Source: an uncultured Oscillospiraceae bacterium (GTDB lineage Bacteria > Bacillota > Clostridia > Oscillospirales > Ruminococcaceae). Taken from it: a stretch of DNA of 16,863 bases. This document shows positions 1 through 6,704 of this stretch, piece after piece. Made by a program: the position numbers and the translations under genes. The stretch is taken from contig URFD01000023.1 of assembly GCA_900547015.1 (NCBI GenBank), forward strand, positions 1 to 16,863. Direction: 5' to 3'. Position 1 is the first letter of the stretch; every line of letters starts with the position of its first letter. The notes beneath the pieces are model-generated. The model was given only the letters and a program-made list of their open reading frames with translations, had not been told where the DNA came from and searched no databases.

Positions 1-4
1 CATT

Positions 5-43
5 TGCGGATGATACGGTAAATCTGCGGATGCTCTTTTTTTT
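5..43. repeat. Short direct repeat and T-run ahead of yitT
   Basis: The 8-mer TGCGGATG occurs at 5-12 and again at 25-32, 20 bases apart, which is about two helical turns. It is followed by eight T at 36-43. A weak hairpin can pair 6-11 with 22-27 (one G-T wobble), so this may instead be the tail of a terminator for a gene outside the window. Nothing here decides between a protein-binding site and a terminator remnant. Confidence 0.3.
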
Positions 44-87
44 CGGGACATGAATGAGGATTCGAGAGCAGAAAGGGATGGGCAATC

Positions 88-966
88 GTGGAACAGTTAG
101 CAAAAAAAACGAACTGGAAGCAAAAAATAACGCCGTTTTTGATGGAGACCTTGGGAGGGCTTTTGGTTGCGGTGTCAATCGACAGCTTTGCAGTCAACGC
201 AGAATTTCCGATGACCGGATTTTCAGGAATTGCGCTGATTTTCAACCGACTGCTGGGGATGCCAATCGGTGCGACCATCCTCCTGCTGAATGTTCCGCTT
301 GCGTTTTTGTGCTATAAGCTGCTGGGCAAGGGCTTTTTCCTGCGCTCGGTGCGCTGTATGTTCATCTCTTCCTTCTTTATCGACTATATCGGGCCAATGC
401 TGCCGGCCTACAGTGGCGACCGTCTGCTGGCGGCGCTGTGTACCGGCGTGATTTCGGGCATCGGCTATGCTCTGATTTATATGCAGAACTCCTCCACCGG
501 CGGCGCTGACTTTGTGGTCATGGCGCTCAAGGTGGTGCGCCCACATATGTCCTTGGGCAAGATTGCCTTTTTGACCGACTTCTTCATCGTCATCACCGGC
601 GGTATTTTGTTCCGCGATGTGGACGGAGTCATCTACGGCATGATTGTCAGCTTCATCTTTTCTGCGGTCATCGACAAGGTCATGTACGGAGCCAACGCCG
701 GCAAGCTGGCGCTGATTGTCACCGAGTGTGGTGAGACCGTTTCCCAAACGATTGAGGATACCTGCCACCGCGGCTCCACCCTGTTGCAGGCGAAGGGCGG
801 CTACAGCCACGACCACAAGCAGGTGGTGATGTGCGCGTGCAGCGACAAACAGATGTATCAGGTGCAGCAGGCTGTCAAGGGCATTGACCCGGAATCCTTC
901 ATGGTGGTGCTGGAATCCAACGAGGTTCACGGCGAGGGCTTCCGCAACATCCAGATTGGAGATTAA
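88..966 (+). CDS. YitT family membrane protein
   Basis: Integral membrane protein of the YitT family (DUF161 repeats followed by a cytoplasmic DUF2179 domain), of unknown transport or sensing function. At 292 residues it has the usual family length. Hydrophobic segments lie at roughly residues 17-35, 40-56 and 62-80, with further ones to about 200. The membrane half contains the glycine-rich SSTGGADFVVMAL stretch typical of the family. The soluble C-terminal domain (about 205-290) ends with the characteristic VVLESNEVHGEGF sequence. The start is a GTG at 88 with AAAGGGA about nine bases upstream. An ATG at 54 opens a different, short frame and is not used. A strong terminator ten bases after the stop makes it its own unit, and nothing links it functionally to the glutamate cluster. 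Family call is firm; role is unknown. Confidence 0.9.
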   Translation: MEQLAKKTNWKQKITPFLMETLGGLLVAVSIDSFAVNAEFPMTGFSGIALIFNRLLGMPIGATILLLNVPLAFLCYKLLGKGFFLRSVRCMFISSFFIDYIGPMLPAYSGDRLLAALCTGVISGIGYALIYMQNSSTGGADFVVMALKVVRPHMSLGKIAFLTDFFIVITGGILFRDVDGVIYGMIVSFIFSAVIDKVMYGANAGKLALIVTECGETVSQTIEDTCHRGSTLLQAKGGYSHDHKQVVMCACSDKQMYQVQQAVKGIDPESFMVVLESNEVHGEGFRNIQIGD

Positions 967-975
967 CTCTGAGAA

Positions 976-1004
976 AACAGACAGATTCGTTCTGTCTGTT
1001 TTTT
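976..1004 (+). terminator. Intrinsic terminator after yitT
   Basis: A perfect 10-base-pair stem (976-985 with 991-1000), a TTCGT-type five-base loop and a run of T to 1004 begin ten bases after the yitT stop codon. This is a textbook rho-independent terminator. Confidence 0.9.
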
Positions 1005-1021
1005 GCTGTCTGATGGAATTT

Positions 1022-1082
1022 GCCGGGTGCGCCGGTGCATCGGATGGAGCAGGAGAAAGCGCCCGAACAGGCCGGCTTTTTT
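1022..1082 (+). terminator. Possible second, weaker terminator
   Basis: GCCGG (1022-1026, or the second copy at 1031-1035) can pair with CCGGC at 1072-1076, followed immediately by six T (1077-1082). The interior GGGTGCGC and GCGCCC segments may also pair. The loop is long, so this is only a candidate back-up terminator behind the yitT terminator. Confidence 0.4.
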
Positions 1083-1225
1083 ATCCTCGGGTTATGATTG
1101 GTAGAAACTATCTAAAATCGAATCCGAAGGTGGAAGATTTTTTTCGGGCAGATTGGTTCCGTCCGGGCAAACGGGAAAAATGCTGGGAATTTACAAGAAA
1201 AAACAAAATTTGCGGGCGAAAAGTG

Positions 1226-1254
1226 TTTCAAAAATATTTGATTTGTGCTATATT
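1226..1254 (+). promoter_or_regulatory. Candidate extended -10 promoter (P1) far upstream of the cluster
   Basis: TATATT at 1249-1254 is preceded by TG one base away (1246-1247), giving an extended -10 motif. A weak -35-like TTTCAA lies 17 bases upstream (1226-1231). Transcription would start near 1261, about 535 bases before the first cluster gene, and would run straight into the hairpins at 1297-1453. It may therefore drive a small RNA or an attenuated leader rather than simple operon expression. Confidence 0.45.
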
Positions 1255-1260
1255 TGATGT

Positions 1261-1453
1261 AGCAGACCGACAACACCGAGGTGCCCTGCGGACGTTGGCA
1301 GTTTTCTCTGCCGGTGTCCAAAGCGATATGCAGGAATGACACCCTCCGGCATCGAATACAATCGTAAACGGGACGACGATTCTGTGACGAAAAAGCGTCT
1401 TTTTTGTGTTCCATTTTGCAAGATTATGCCTCCAAAAAAACGAAGGCATTTTT
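1261..1453 (+). ncRNA. Candidate structured leader or small RNA
   Basis: The region downstream of P1 contains two overlapping helices that cannot both form. One is a 5-bp hairpin pairing 1297-1301 with 1308-1312. The other is a 10-bp stem pairing 1309-1318 with 1338-1343 and 1348-1351 (four-base bulge). A further 6-bp stem, AATCGT with ACGATT (about 1360-1381), follows, and two T-tracts (1400-1405 and 1449-1453) come after short hairpins. No open reading frame with a ribosome binding site is evident, and I recognise no known riboswitch: no cobalamin box, T-box or other consensus was found by eye. It could be an independent RNA of about 145-190 bases or an attenuator. Both are inferences from pairing only. 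Confidence 0.3.
1426..1453 (+). terminator. Candidate terminator or attenuator inside the leader region
   Basis: ATGCCT (1426-1431) pairs with AGGCAT (1444-1449) across an A-rich 12-base loop and is followed by T to 1453. A weaker 4-bp GACG/CGTC hairpin with six T lies just before it at 1386-1405. The two could form a tandem termination zone between the distal promoter P1 and the cluster. Confidence 0.45.
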
Positions 1454-1593
1454 GTGCAATATCAATAGAAAAACGCAAGAAATCCGTGCGATGGTGACGG
1501 GCTTTGGTCCAAACGGACAGGAATGTGTAAATTTTTTATCGCTTGTGTATAGAGTGCATAGGGAGCATCATGAAATTTCTTCTGCATGAAAAC

Positions 1594-1622
1594 TTGCAAA
1601 GAGATTGAATCGGTGATAGATT
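1594..1622 (+). promoter_or_regulatory. Candidate proximal promoter (P2) of the glutamate-fermentation cluster
   Basis: TTGCAA (1594-1599) and TAGATT (1617-1622) are separated by 17 bases, each matching the sigma-A consensus at four of six positions. A TG dinucleotide one base before the -10 (1614-1615) adds an extended -10 element. Transcription would start near 1628 and give a leader of about 168 bases. This position downstream of the candidate terminator makes it the more plausible main promoter, but it is unproven. Confidence 0.45.
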
Positions 1623-1658
1623 AAGCATACGAAGGTTTTGCTGTAGATACAAAAAACG

Positions 1659-1739
1659 GATATACACGCAGGGGGAGCCCCTGGCGTTTATCAATAGGGA
1701 CTGCGGCGGTTCGGGATGCCAGATGCGGACTGCGGCAGT
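1659..1739 (+). promoter_or_regulatory. Structured 5' leader element ahead of the cluster
   Basis: A stem-loop spans 1659-1692: a 6-bp core (CAGGGG 1669-1674 with CCCCTG 1678-1683, three-base loop), continued after a one-base bulge and closed by GATA/TATC pairing at its base. Directly after it, ACTGC (1700-1704) can pair with GCAGT (1735-1739), enclosing GGC/GCC pairings. GGACTGCGGC is repeated exactly at 1698-1707 and 1727-1736. It has no T-tract, so it is not a terminator. Regulatory RNA or protein-binding site are both possible. Confidence 0.35.
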
Positions 1740-1795
1740 ACCGTACACAGACTTTCAAAAAAATGTAAAGCACAACCAACAGGGAGGGAACCAAG

Positions 1796-2635
1796 ATGAG
1801 AGAGATTAATGCACAGGACATTACCGCTCAGGTAAAGCGTCTCTGCATGGAAGCAAACTCCTATCTTCCTGAAGATATCAAGGAGAAGATCACTGCAAGT
1901 GAACAGGCAGAGCCATGGGCACTGGCAAAAAACATTTTGGGTATCATCAGAGAAAACTATCTGATTGCTGAGGACGCATACGTTCCGGTTTGCCAGGATA
2001 CCGGTGTAGCCTGCGTATTCATCGAGATGGGCCAGGACGTTCATGTCAATGGCAACCTGGAAGAGGCAATCCACGAGGGCGTTAGACAGGGTTACACCGA
2101 GGGCTGCCTGCGTAAATCCGTAGTCAGAGACCCACTGGACCGTGTCAACACCACCGACAATACACCGGCAATGATTTACTATGATATCGTTCCGGGTGAC
2201 GGCTTCAAGCTTACCGTTGCACCAAAGGGCTTCGGCAGCGAAAACATGAGCCAGATCAAGATGCTCAAACCTTCCGATGGTCTGGAAGGCGTAAAGGCAT
2301 TCATCCTCAAAGCAGTAGAGGATGCAGGTCCGAACCCATGTCCACCAATCGTAGTTGGCGTCGGCATCGGCGGTACCTTTGACAAGGCAGCACTGCTTGC
2401 GAAAAAAGCGCTGATGAGAAACACCAACGTACGCAACGCTGATCCGTTCTACGCACAGTTGGAAGAAGAAATGCTCGAAAAAATCAACGCACTGGGCATC
2501 GGCCCACAGGGTGTTGGCGGCATGACCACCGCTTTGGCAGTCAACATCGAAAAGATGGCGACCCACATCGCGGGCCTGCCGGTAGCAGTCAACATTAACT
2601 GCCATGTAACACGTCATAAATCTGTAGAGTTATAA
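1796..2635 (+). CDS. Mesaconase (class I [4Fe-4S] hydratase) alpha subunit
   Basis: Oxygen-sensitive iron-sulfur hydro-lyase subunit of the two-component class I fumarase/tartrate dehydratase/mesaconase family; with the next gene it would hydrate mesaconate to (S)-citramalate. The 279 residues match the usual alpha-subunit length and show the family blocks VCQDTG (65-70), the acid-binding region around 108-150, NPCPP followed by GVGIGG (180-193), and INCH near the C-terminus. Cys66, Cys182 and Cys269 are the candidates to hold the cluster. The ATG is preceded by AGGGAGG eight bases away. The sequence family alone would be called fumarate hydratase alpha. Mesaconase is preferred because the gene opens a cluster that makes mesaconate and ends with a citramalate-type lyase. 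Promiscuous fumarase activity remains possible. Cluster genes here use AGA and GCA codons heavily, suggesting strong expression. Confidence 0.88.
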   Translation: MREINAQDITAQVKRLCMEANSYLPEDIKEKITASEQAEPWALAKNILGIIRENYLIAEDAYVPVCQDTGVACVFIEMGQDVHVNGNLEEAIHEGVRQGYTEGCLRKSVVRDPLDRVNTTDNTPAMIYYDIVPGDGFKLTVAPKGFGSENMSQIKMLKPSDGLEGVKAFILKAVEDAGPNPCPPIVVGVGIGGTFDKAALLAKKALMRNTNVRNADPFYAQLEEEMLEKINALGIGPQGVGGMTTALAVNIEKMATHIAGLPVAVNINCHVTRHKSVEL

Positions 2636-2649
2636 GAGGAGTCAAGGTT

Positions 2650-3207
2650 ATGGAAAAACGTATCACAACTCCACTTACCCTGGAACAGGTAAAGGACTTA
2701 AAATGTGGAGACAGCGTATTAATTTCGGGAGTTATCTATACTGCAAGAGATGCAGCGCACAAACGTCTGTGCGAACTGGTAGAGCAGGGCAAAGAACTGC
2801 CATTTGACCCAACCGATTCGATCATCTACTATGTTGGACCGGCTCCGGCAAAGGGCAATCAGGTCATCGGTTCCGCAGGACCAACCACCAGCTACAGAAT
2901 GGATGCCTATTCTCCAACCATGATTAAGCTCGGTCAGAGAGGCATGATCGGAAAAGGCAAGAGAAGCCCAGAAGTAATTGCAGCAATGAAGGAATACGGT
3001 GCAGTTTACTTTGGCGCAATCGGCGGAGCCGGCGCACTGCTGTCCCGCTGCATTAAAAAGGCAGAGATCATCGCTTACGAGGACCTGGGCGCAGAAGCAC
3101 TCAGACGCCTGGAGGTAGAGGACCTGCCAGCATTTGTCATCATTGACTGTGAGGGCAATAACTTATATGAAACCGGACGGAGAGATTATCTGGAATCCCT
3201 TCGGTAA
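2650..3207 (+). CDS. Mesaconase (class I hydratase) beta subunit
   Basis: Second subunit of the class I hydratase, equivalent to the C-terminal domain of one-chain fumarases, supplying much of the substrate-binding site. Its 185 residues are the normal length. Recognisable family blocks are GPTTSYRMD (77-85), MIGKGKR (99-105), GAIGGAGALL (122-131) and the closing EDLGAEALRRLEVEDLP region (144-160) that ends in a VIIDCEGNNLYE strand. The gene follows the alpha subunit after 14 bases, with AGAGGAG just upstream, so the two are translated from one message. As for the alpha chain, the family name would be fumarate hydratase beta, and mesaconase (or tartrate-dehydratase-like) specificity is inferred from the neighbouring glutamate mutase and methylaspartase genes. 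Confidence 0.88.
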   Translation: MEKRITTPLTLEQVKDLKCGDSVLISGVIYTARDAAHKRLCELVEQGKELPFDPTDSIIYYVGPAPAKGNQVIGSAGPTTSYRMDAYSPTMIKLGQRGMIGKGKRSPEVIAAMKEYGAVYFGAIGGAGALLSRCIKKAEIIAYEDLGAEALRRLEVEDLPAFVIIDCEGNNLYETGRRDYLESLR

Positions 3208-3247
3208 ACCGGAATAAAACGCAAGTATTTACGAGAGGTGCAAGAAA

Positions 3248-3661
3248 ATGGAAAAGAAGAAACTGATCCTTGGTGTTATCGGTGCGGACTGTCATGCAGT
3301 AGGAAACACCATCCTCAACCGTGCATTTCTGGATGCCGGCTTTGACGTAACCAATCTGGGCGTACTGGTACCACAGGAAGACTTTATCAAAGCAGCTGTA
3401 GAGGTTGGCGCAGATGCAATCATCGTATCCTCTCTGTACGGTCAGGGCGAAATCGACTGCACCGGTATGAGAGAAAAATGCGACGAAGCTGGTCTGAAAG
3501 GCATCCTGCTGTATGCAGGCGGCAACCTGGTTGTAGGTAAGGTTCCGGTTGAAGAGATCGAAAGACGTTACAAAGCAATGGGCTTTGACAGAGCATTCGG
3601 TCCTGGCACTGATCCACAGGTCACCATCAAATTCCTCAAACAGGATCTGGGAGTAGAATAA
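3248..3661 (+). CDS. glmS: Glutamate mutase sigma (S) subunit, cobalamin-binding
   Basis: Small cobalamin-binding component of adenosylcobalamin-dependent glutamate mutase (methylaspartate mutase, EC 5.4.99.1), which rearranges L-glutamate to (2S,3S)-3-methylaspartate. The 137-residue Rossmann-like protein has the base-off/His-on signature DCHAVG with Asp14, His16 and Gly19, the positions known for the family. It also has the nucleotide-loop contacts SSL (61-63) and the GG pair at 91-92. His16 would replace the lower axial ligand of cobalt. The gene lies 40 bases after the hydratase beta gene and 41 before glmL, with GAGAGGTG as ribosome binding site. It should not be confused with glucosamine-6-phosphate synthase, which shares the symbol glmS; older literature uses mutS. 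Assignment is essentially certain. Confidence 0.96.
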   Translation: MEKKKLILGVIGADCHAVGNTILNRAFLDAGFDVTNLGVLVPQEDFIKAAVEVGADAIIVSSLYGQGEIDCTGMREKCDEAGLKGILLYAGGNLVVGKVPVEEIERRYKAMGFDRAFGPGTDPQVTIKFLKQDLGVE

Positions 3662-3702
3662 GCATCTCAGGGCATCGACAAAACTCAAAGAAGGTGAAGG
3701 CC

Positions 3703-5094
3703 ATGAAGCCTGTTTTACTGATAGATTTTGGAAGTACATATACAAAAATTACAGCCGTTGATGTAGATTCTGAAGAGATTTTGGGTACTGCTCAAAGCTA
3801 TACCACCATCGAAACAGACATCATCAACGGACTGAACAACGCCCTGGCTATCCTGCGCGAAAAAATAGGGGACATCCAGTTCGCCGAGCAGTACGCCTGC
3901 TCGAGTGCAGCCGGAGGTTTGCGCATGGTAGCAATCGGTCTGGTACCGGATCTGACCGCAAAAGCGGCAAGACAGGCATCCTTGGGCGCCGGAGCAAAGG
4001 TTATCAAAACCTATTCCTACGAGCTGACAGAAGGGGATTTGAGGGAAATCGATGAGATTAACCCTGATATCTGTCTGCTGACCGGCGGCACCGATGGCGG
4101 AAACAAGGAAAACATCATCTTCAATGCCCAGATGTTGGCGCGTTCCCAGCGCAATTTCCCAATCATCATCGCAGGCAACCGCAACTGTGCGGAGAAATGT
4201 GAGGAGATTCTCAAAGACAAACAAACCTATACCTGCGAAAACGTTATGCCCCGTCTGGACATCCCGAATGTCGAGCCGGTTCAGCAGAAGATTCGCAGCA
4301 TCTTCCTGGAGCAGATCGTAAAAGCCAAGGGTCTGAGTAAGGCTCAGCAGCTCATTCAGGGCATCCTGATGCCGACTCCGTCGGCTATGCTGACCGCAAT
4401 GAAGCTGCTGGCAAAGGGAACCTCGACCGAGGAGGGAATTGGTGATCTGGTCGGTGTGGACCTTGGGGGAGCGACCACCGACATTTATTCCATGTCCTTC
4501 GGTCTGCCAACAATGGGCATGACCGCATTAAAGGGCCTGCGGGAAGAATATGCAAAACGTACCGTAGAGGGAGATATCGGGATGCGCTACAGCATCCACG
4601 GAATTGTGGAGGCTACCGATATTGCCCGCGTGTCCGAATTGTCCGGACTCAGCGAACAGCGTTGTACCGAGCTCATCGATTATCTGGCGACCCACACCGA
4701 TGTGGTTCCGTCCGATGACAACACCGAGCTGGAAGCCATCGACTTTGCGCTGGCTTCTCTGGCAATCGAGACCGCTATTACCCGTCATGCAGGACGGTTG
4801 GAACAGTTTTATTCTCCAATGGGTGTCAGCTATATGCAGACCGGTAAGGATTTGACCGCAGTTAAGACGGTCATCGTAACCGGCGGCGCGCTGATTCACA
4901 CCAAGCGCACAGCGCAGATTGTATCTCATGCGCTGTTCTCGCCACTTGACCCACTCTCGCTCAAGCCAAAAACTGCAGAGGTTTTGGTTGACAGAAAGTA
5001 TATTCTGGCAGCGATGGGTCTGCTGAGCACAGAATATCCTGATGTGGCGCTGAGAATCATGAAAAAGGAGTTAGTAAAAGATGGAGTTCATTGA
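3703..5094 (+). CDS. glmL: Glutamate mutase accessory ATPase GlmL (MutL)
   Basis: ASKHA-fold (actin/Hsp70/sugar kinase-like) ATPase found between the two glutamate mutase subunit genes. The family is thought to reactivate or protect the B12 enzyme by exchanging damaged cobalamin. Visible nucleotide-binding motifs are the first phosphate loop LIDFGSTYTK (6-15), the second VDLGGATTD (252-260), and an adenosine-type VTGGALIH segment (392-399). I chose the ATG at 3703 (463 residues, normal length). A GTG at 3694 would add three residues but overlaps the AAAGAAGGTG ribosome binding site. The 3' end overlaps glmE by 14 bases, indicating translational coupling. The catalytic role of the family is still inferred rather than proven in most organisms. 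Confidence 0.94.
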   Translation: MKPVLLIDFGSTYTKITAVDVDSEEILGTAQSYTTIETDIINGLNNALAILREKIGDIQFAEQYACSSAAGGLRMVAIGLVPDLTAKAARQASLGAGAKVIKTYSYELTEGDLREIDEINPDICLLTGGTDGGNKENIIFNAQMLARSQRNFPIIIAGNRNCAEKCEEILKDKQTYTCENVMPRLDIPNVEPVQQKIRSIFLEQIVKAKGLSKAQQLIQGILMPTPSAMLTAMKLLAKGTSTEEGIGDLVGVDLGGATTDIYSMSFGLPTMGMTALKGLREEYAKRTVEGDIGMRYSIHGIVEATDIARVSELSGLSEQRCTELIDYLATHTDVVPSDDNTELEAIDFALASLAIETAITRHAGRLEQFYSPMGVSYMQTGKDLTAVKTVIVTGGALIHTKRTAQIVSHALFSPLDPLSLKPKTAEVLVDRKYILAAMGLLSTEYPDVALRIMKKELVKDGVH

Positions 5095-6556
5095 TATTAA
5101 AAATAAAAAATGGTCCGACGACGAATTTTATAAAGTTCGTAAAGAAATCCTCGCTACATGGGAAACCGGTAAAGAGGTAGACCTTGAAGACGGTATCGCT
5201 TACCATAAATCCCTGCCGGAGCACAAGATTTTCTCCAACAAGCTCAACAAGGCTAAAAAAGAGGGCGTTACTCTGGTACAGCCTCGTGCAGGTGTTGGTC
5301 TGATTGAAAACCACATCGAGCTGCTCAAACACCTCCAGAACGAAGGCGGAGCAGACCTGCTGCCAACCACAATCGACTCCTATACCCGTCAGAACCAGTA
5401 CGAAAACTGTGCTGAGGGTATCCGTCGTGAAAAAGAAGGTATGGCAAGCGGCAATTTCCATCCATTCCTGAACGGCTTCCCAGCAGTTAACCACGGTGTA
5501 AAAGGCTGCCGTCAGCTCGTAGAAGCTCTGGACACCCCACTTCAGGTAAGACATGGTACACCTGATGCAAGACTGCTGACCGAAATCACCTACGCAGGCG
5601 GCTTCACCTCCTACGAAGGCGGCGGTATCTCCTACAACATCCCATACGCTAAAAATATTCCGATTGAGCAGACCATGAGAGATTGGCAGTACGTTGACCG
5701 TCTGACCGGTATCTATGAGGAAGCTGGCGTTGCCATCAACCGTGAGCCATACGGCCCTCTGACCGGCACACTGGTACCACCATGTATCTCCCATGCTGTT
5801 GCAATCATCGAGGCTCTGGCAGCTGCTGAGCAGGGCGTTAAGAACGTTACCGTTGGTTACGGCCAGCTGGGTAACCAGATTCAGGACGTTGCTGCAATCC
5901 GTTCTCTGGATGAGCTGACCGAAGAATACATGGCAAAATTCGGCTACACCGGCGTAAATGTTACCACCGTATTCCATCAGTGGATGGGCGGCTTCCCAGC
6001 TGACGAAGCAAAAGCATTCGGCGTTATCTCCTGGGGTGCTGCTTGTGCAGCTCTGGCAAAAGCAACCAAGGTTATCGTTAAGACTCCTCACGAGGCAGCC
6101 GGCGTTCCAACCAAGGAAGCAAATGCTCAGGGTCTGCGCTGCACCAAACAGCTGACCAATATGCTGGTTGACCAGGTTACCATCGGCAGCCGTTTCGAGC
6201 ACGAGAAAGAAATCATCAAGACCGAAACCAGATGCATTCTGGATAAATGTATCGCTCTGGGTCATGGCGACATCATCCTCGGCGCAATCGCAGGTATCAA
6301 CTCCGGCGTAATCGATATCCCATTCGGTCCTGCAAAATGTAATGCAGGCATCATGCTGCCAACCCGTGACAACGATGGCGCAGTTCGTATTCTGGAGATG
6401 GGCAACCTGCCATTCACCGATGACCTGAAGAAGTTCCATAGAGAAAAACTGGAAGAGCGCGCTAAGAGAGAAAACCGCGAAATCTCCTTCCAGATGGTAA
6501 TCGACGACGTTTATGCAATCAGCAAGGGTCGTCTGGTAGGCAGACCGAACCTCTAA
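5081..6556 (+). CDS. glmE: Glutamate mutase epsilon (E) subunit
   Basis: Large catalytic TIM-barrel component of glutamate mutase, working with GlmS and adenosylcobalamin. From memory of the Clostridium cochlearium enzyme, the three-arginine substrate clamp Arg66, Arg100 and Arg149 corresponds here to Arg69 (QPRAG), Arg103 (YTRQN) and Arg157 (VRHGTPDARLL). Catalytic Glu171 corresponds to Glu179 (SYEGGG), and the adenosyl-contacting Lys326 to Lys334 (VIVKTPHEA). All appear conserved, so the enzyme should be active. The 491 residues exceed the reference by about eight, and the offset changes from +3 to +8 between the second and third arginines, implying a small insertion there. AAGGAG lies ten bases before the ATG, inside the end of glmL. 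Codon use suggests high expression. Confidence 0.96.
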   Translation: MEFIDIKNKKWSDDEFYKVRKEILATWETGKEVDLEDGIAYHKSLPEHKIFSNKLNKAKKEGVTLVQPRAGVGLIENHIELLKHLQNEGGADLLPTTIDSYTRQNQYENCAEGIRREKEGMASGNFHPFLNGFPAVNHGVKGCRQLVEALDTPLQVRHGTPDARLLTEITYAGGFTSYEGGGISYNIPYAKNIPIEQTMRDWQYVDRLTGIYEEAGVAINREPYGPLTGTLVPPCISHAVAIIEALAAAEQGVKNVTVGYGQLGNQIQDVAAIRSLDELTEEYMAKFGYTGVNVTTVFHQWMGGFPADEAKAFGVISWGAACAALAKATKVIVKTPHEAAGVPTKEANAQGLRCTKQLTNMLVDQVTIGSRFEHEKEIIKTETRCILDKCIALGHGDIILGAIAGINSGVIDIPFGPAKCNAGIMLPTRDNDGAVRILEMGNLPFTDDLKKFHREKLEERAKRENREISFQMVIDDVYAISKGRLVGRPNL

Positions 6557-6585
6557 TCGGCAGCCTTTCTCTTACTCTGTCAGTC

Positions 6586-6604
6586 AGGGCGGCACAGCCG
6601 CCCT
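6586..6604 (+). other. GC-rich hairpin after glmE
   Basis: A perfect 8-bp stem (6586-6593 with 6597-6604) has a three-base loop and begins 30 bases after the glmE stop. It lacks an adjacent T-tract (only a weak TATTTT at 6611-6616). It is therefore better read as a partial terminator, processing site or 3'-end-protecting hairpin than as a full terminator. Confidence 0.6.
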
Positions 6605-6621
6605 CTGAGATATTTTCCCAT

Positions 6622-6650
6622 TTGCCAATCGTCGTGATTGAGAATCTAAT
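6622..6650 (+). promoter_or_regulatory. Internal promoter for mal
   Basis: TTGCCA (6622-6627) and TCTAAT (6645-6650) are separated by exactly 17 bases; each differs from the sigma-A consensus at one position. Predicted transcription would start near 6657, at the foot of the hairpin 6656-6676, giving mal a short leader of about 48 bases. Its presence in a 148-base gap suggests mal can be transcribed separately from glmE. Confidence 0.6.
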
Positions 6651-6655
6651 ACCTA

Positions 6656-6676
6656 CGCGGGGAAAAAAGGCCCGCG
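6656..6676 (+). other. 5' hairpin of the mal leader
   Basis: CGCGGG (6656-6661) pairs with CCCGCG (6671-6676) around a nine-base A-rich loop, about 12 bases before the ribosome binding site of mal. If the internal promoter is used, the message would begin with this stem, an arrangement that commonly protects transcripts from 5'-end-dependent decay. Confidence 0.5.
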
Positions 6677-6704
6677 GGGTGAAATAAGAAGGGAGATTTT
6701 TAAA

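Noticed and set aside
884..1589. Short open frames between yitT and the cluster
   Set aside because: They overlap the yitT end or the terminator, lack ribosome binding sites and have no recognisable sequence; the region is better explained as non-coding.
967..1795. Cobalamin riboswitch or T-box upstream of the operon
   Set aside because: Expected because of the B12 enzyme, but no B12-box or T-box consensus was found by eye; the pairings seen do not match either class.
3694..3702. GTG start for glmL three codons upstream
   Set aside because: The GTG is part of the AAAGAAGGTG ribosome binding site; the ATG at 3703 has correct spacing and gives the usual length.
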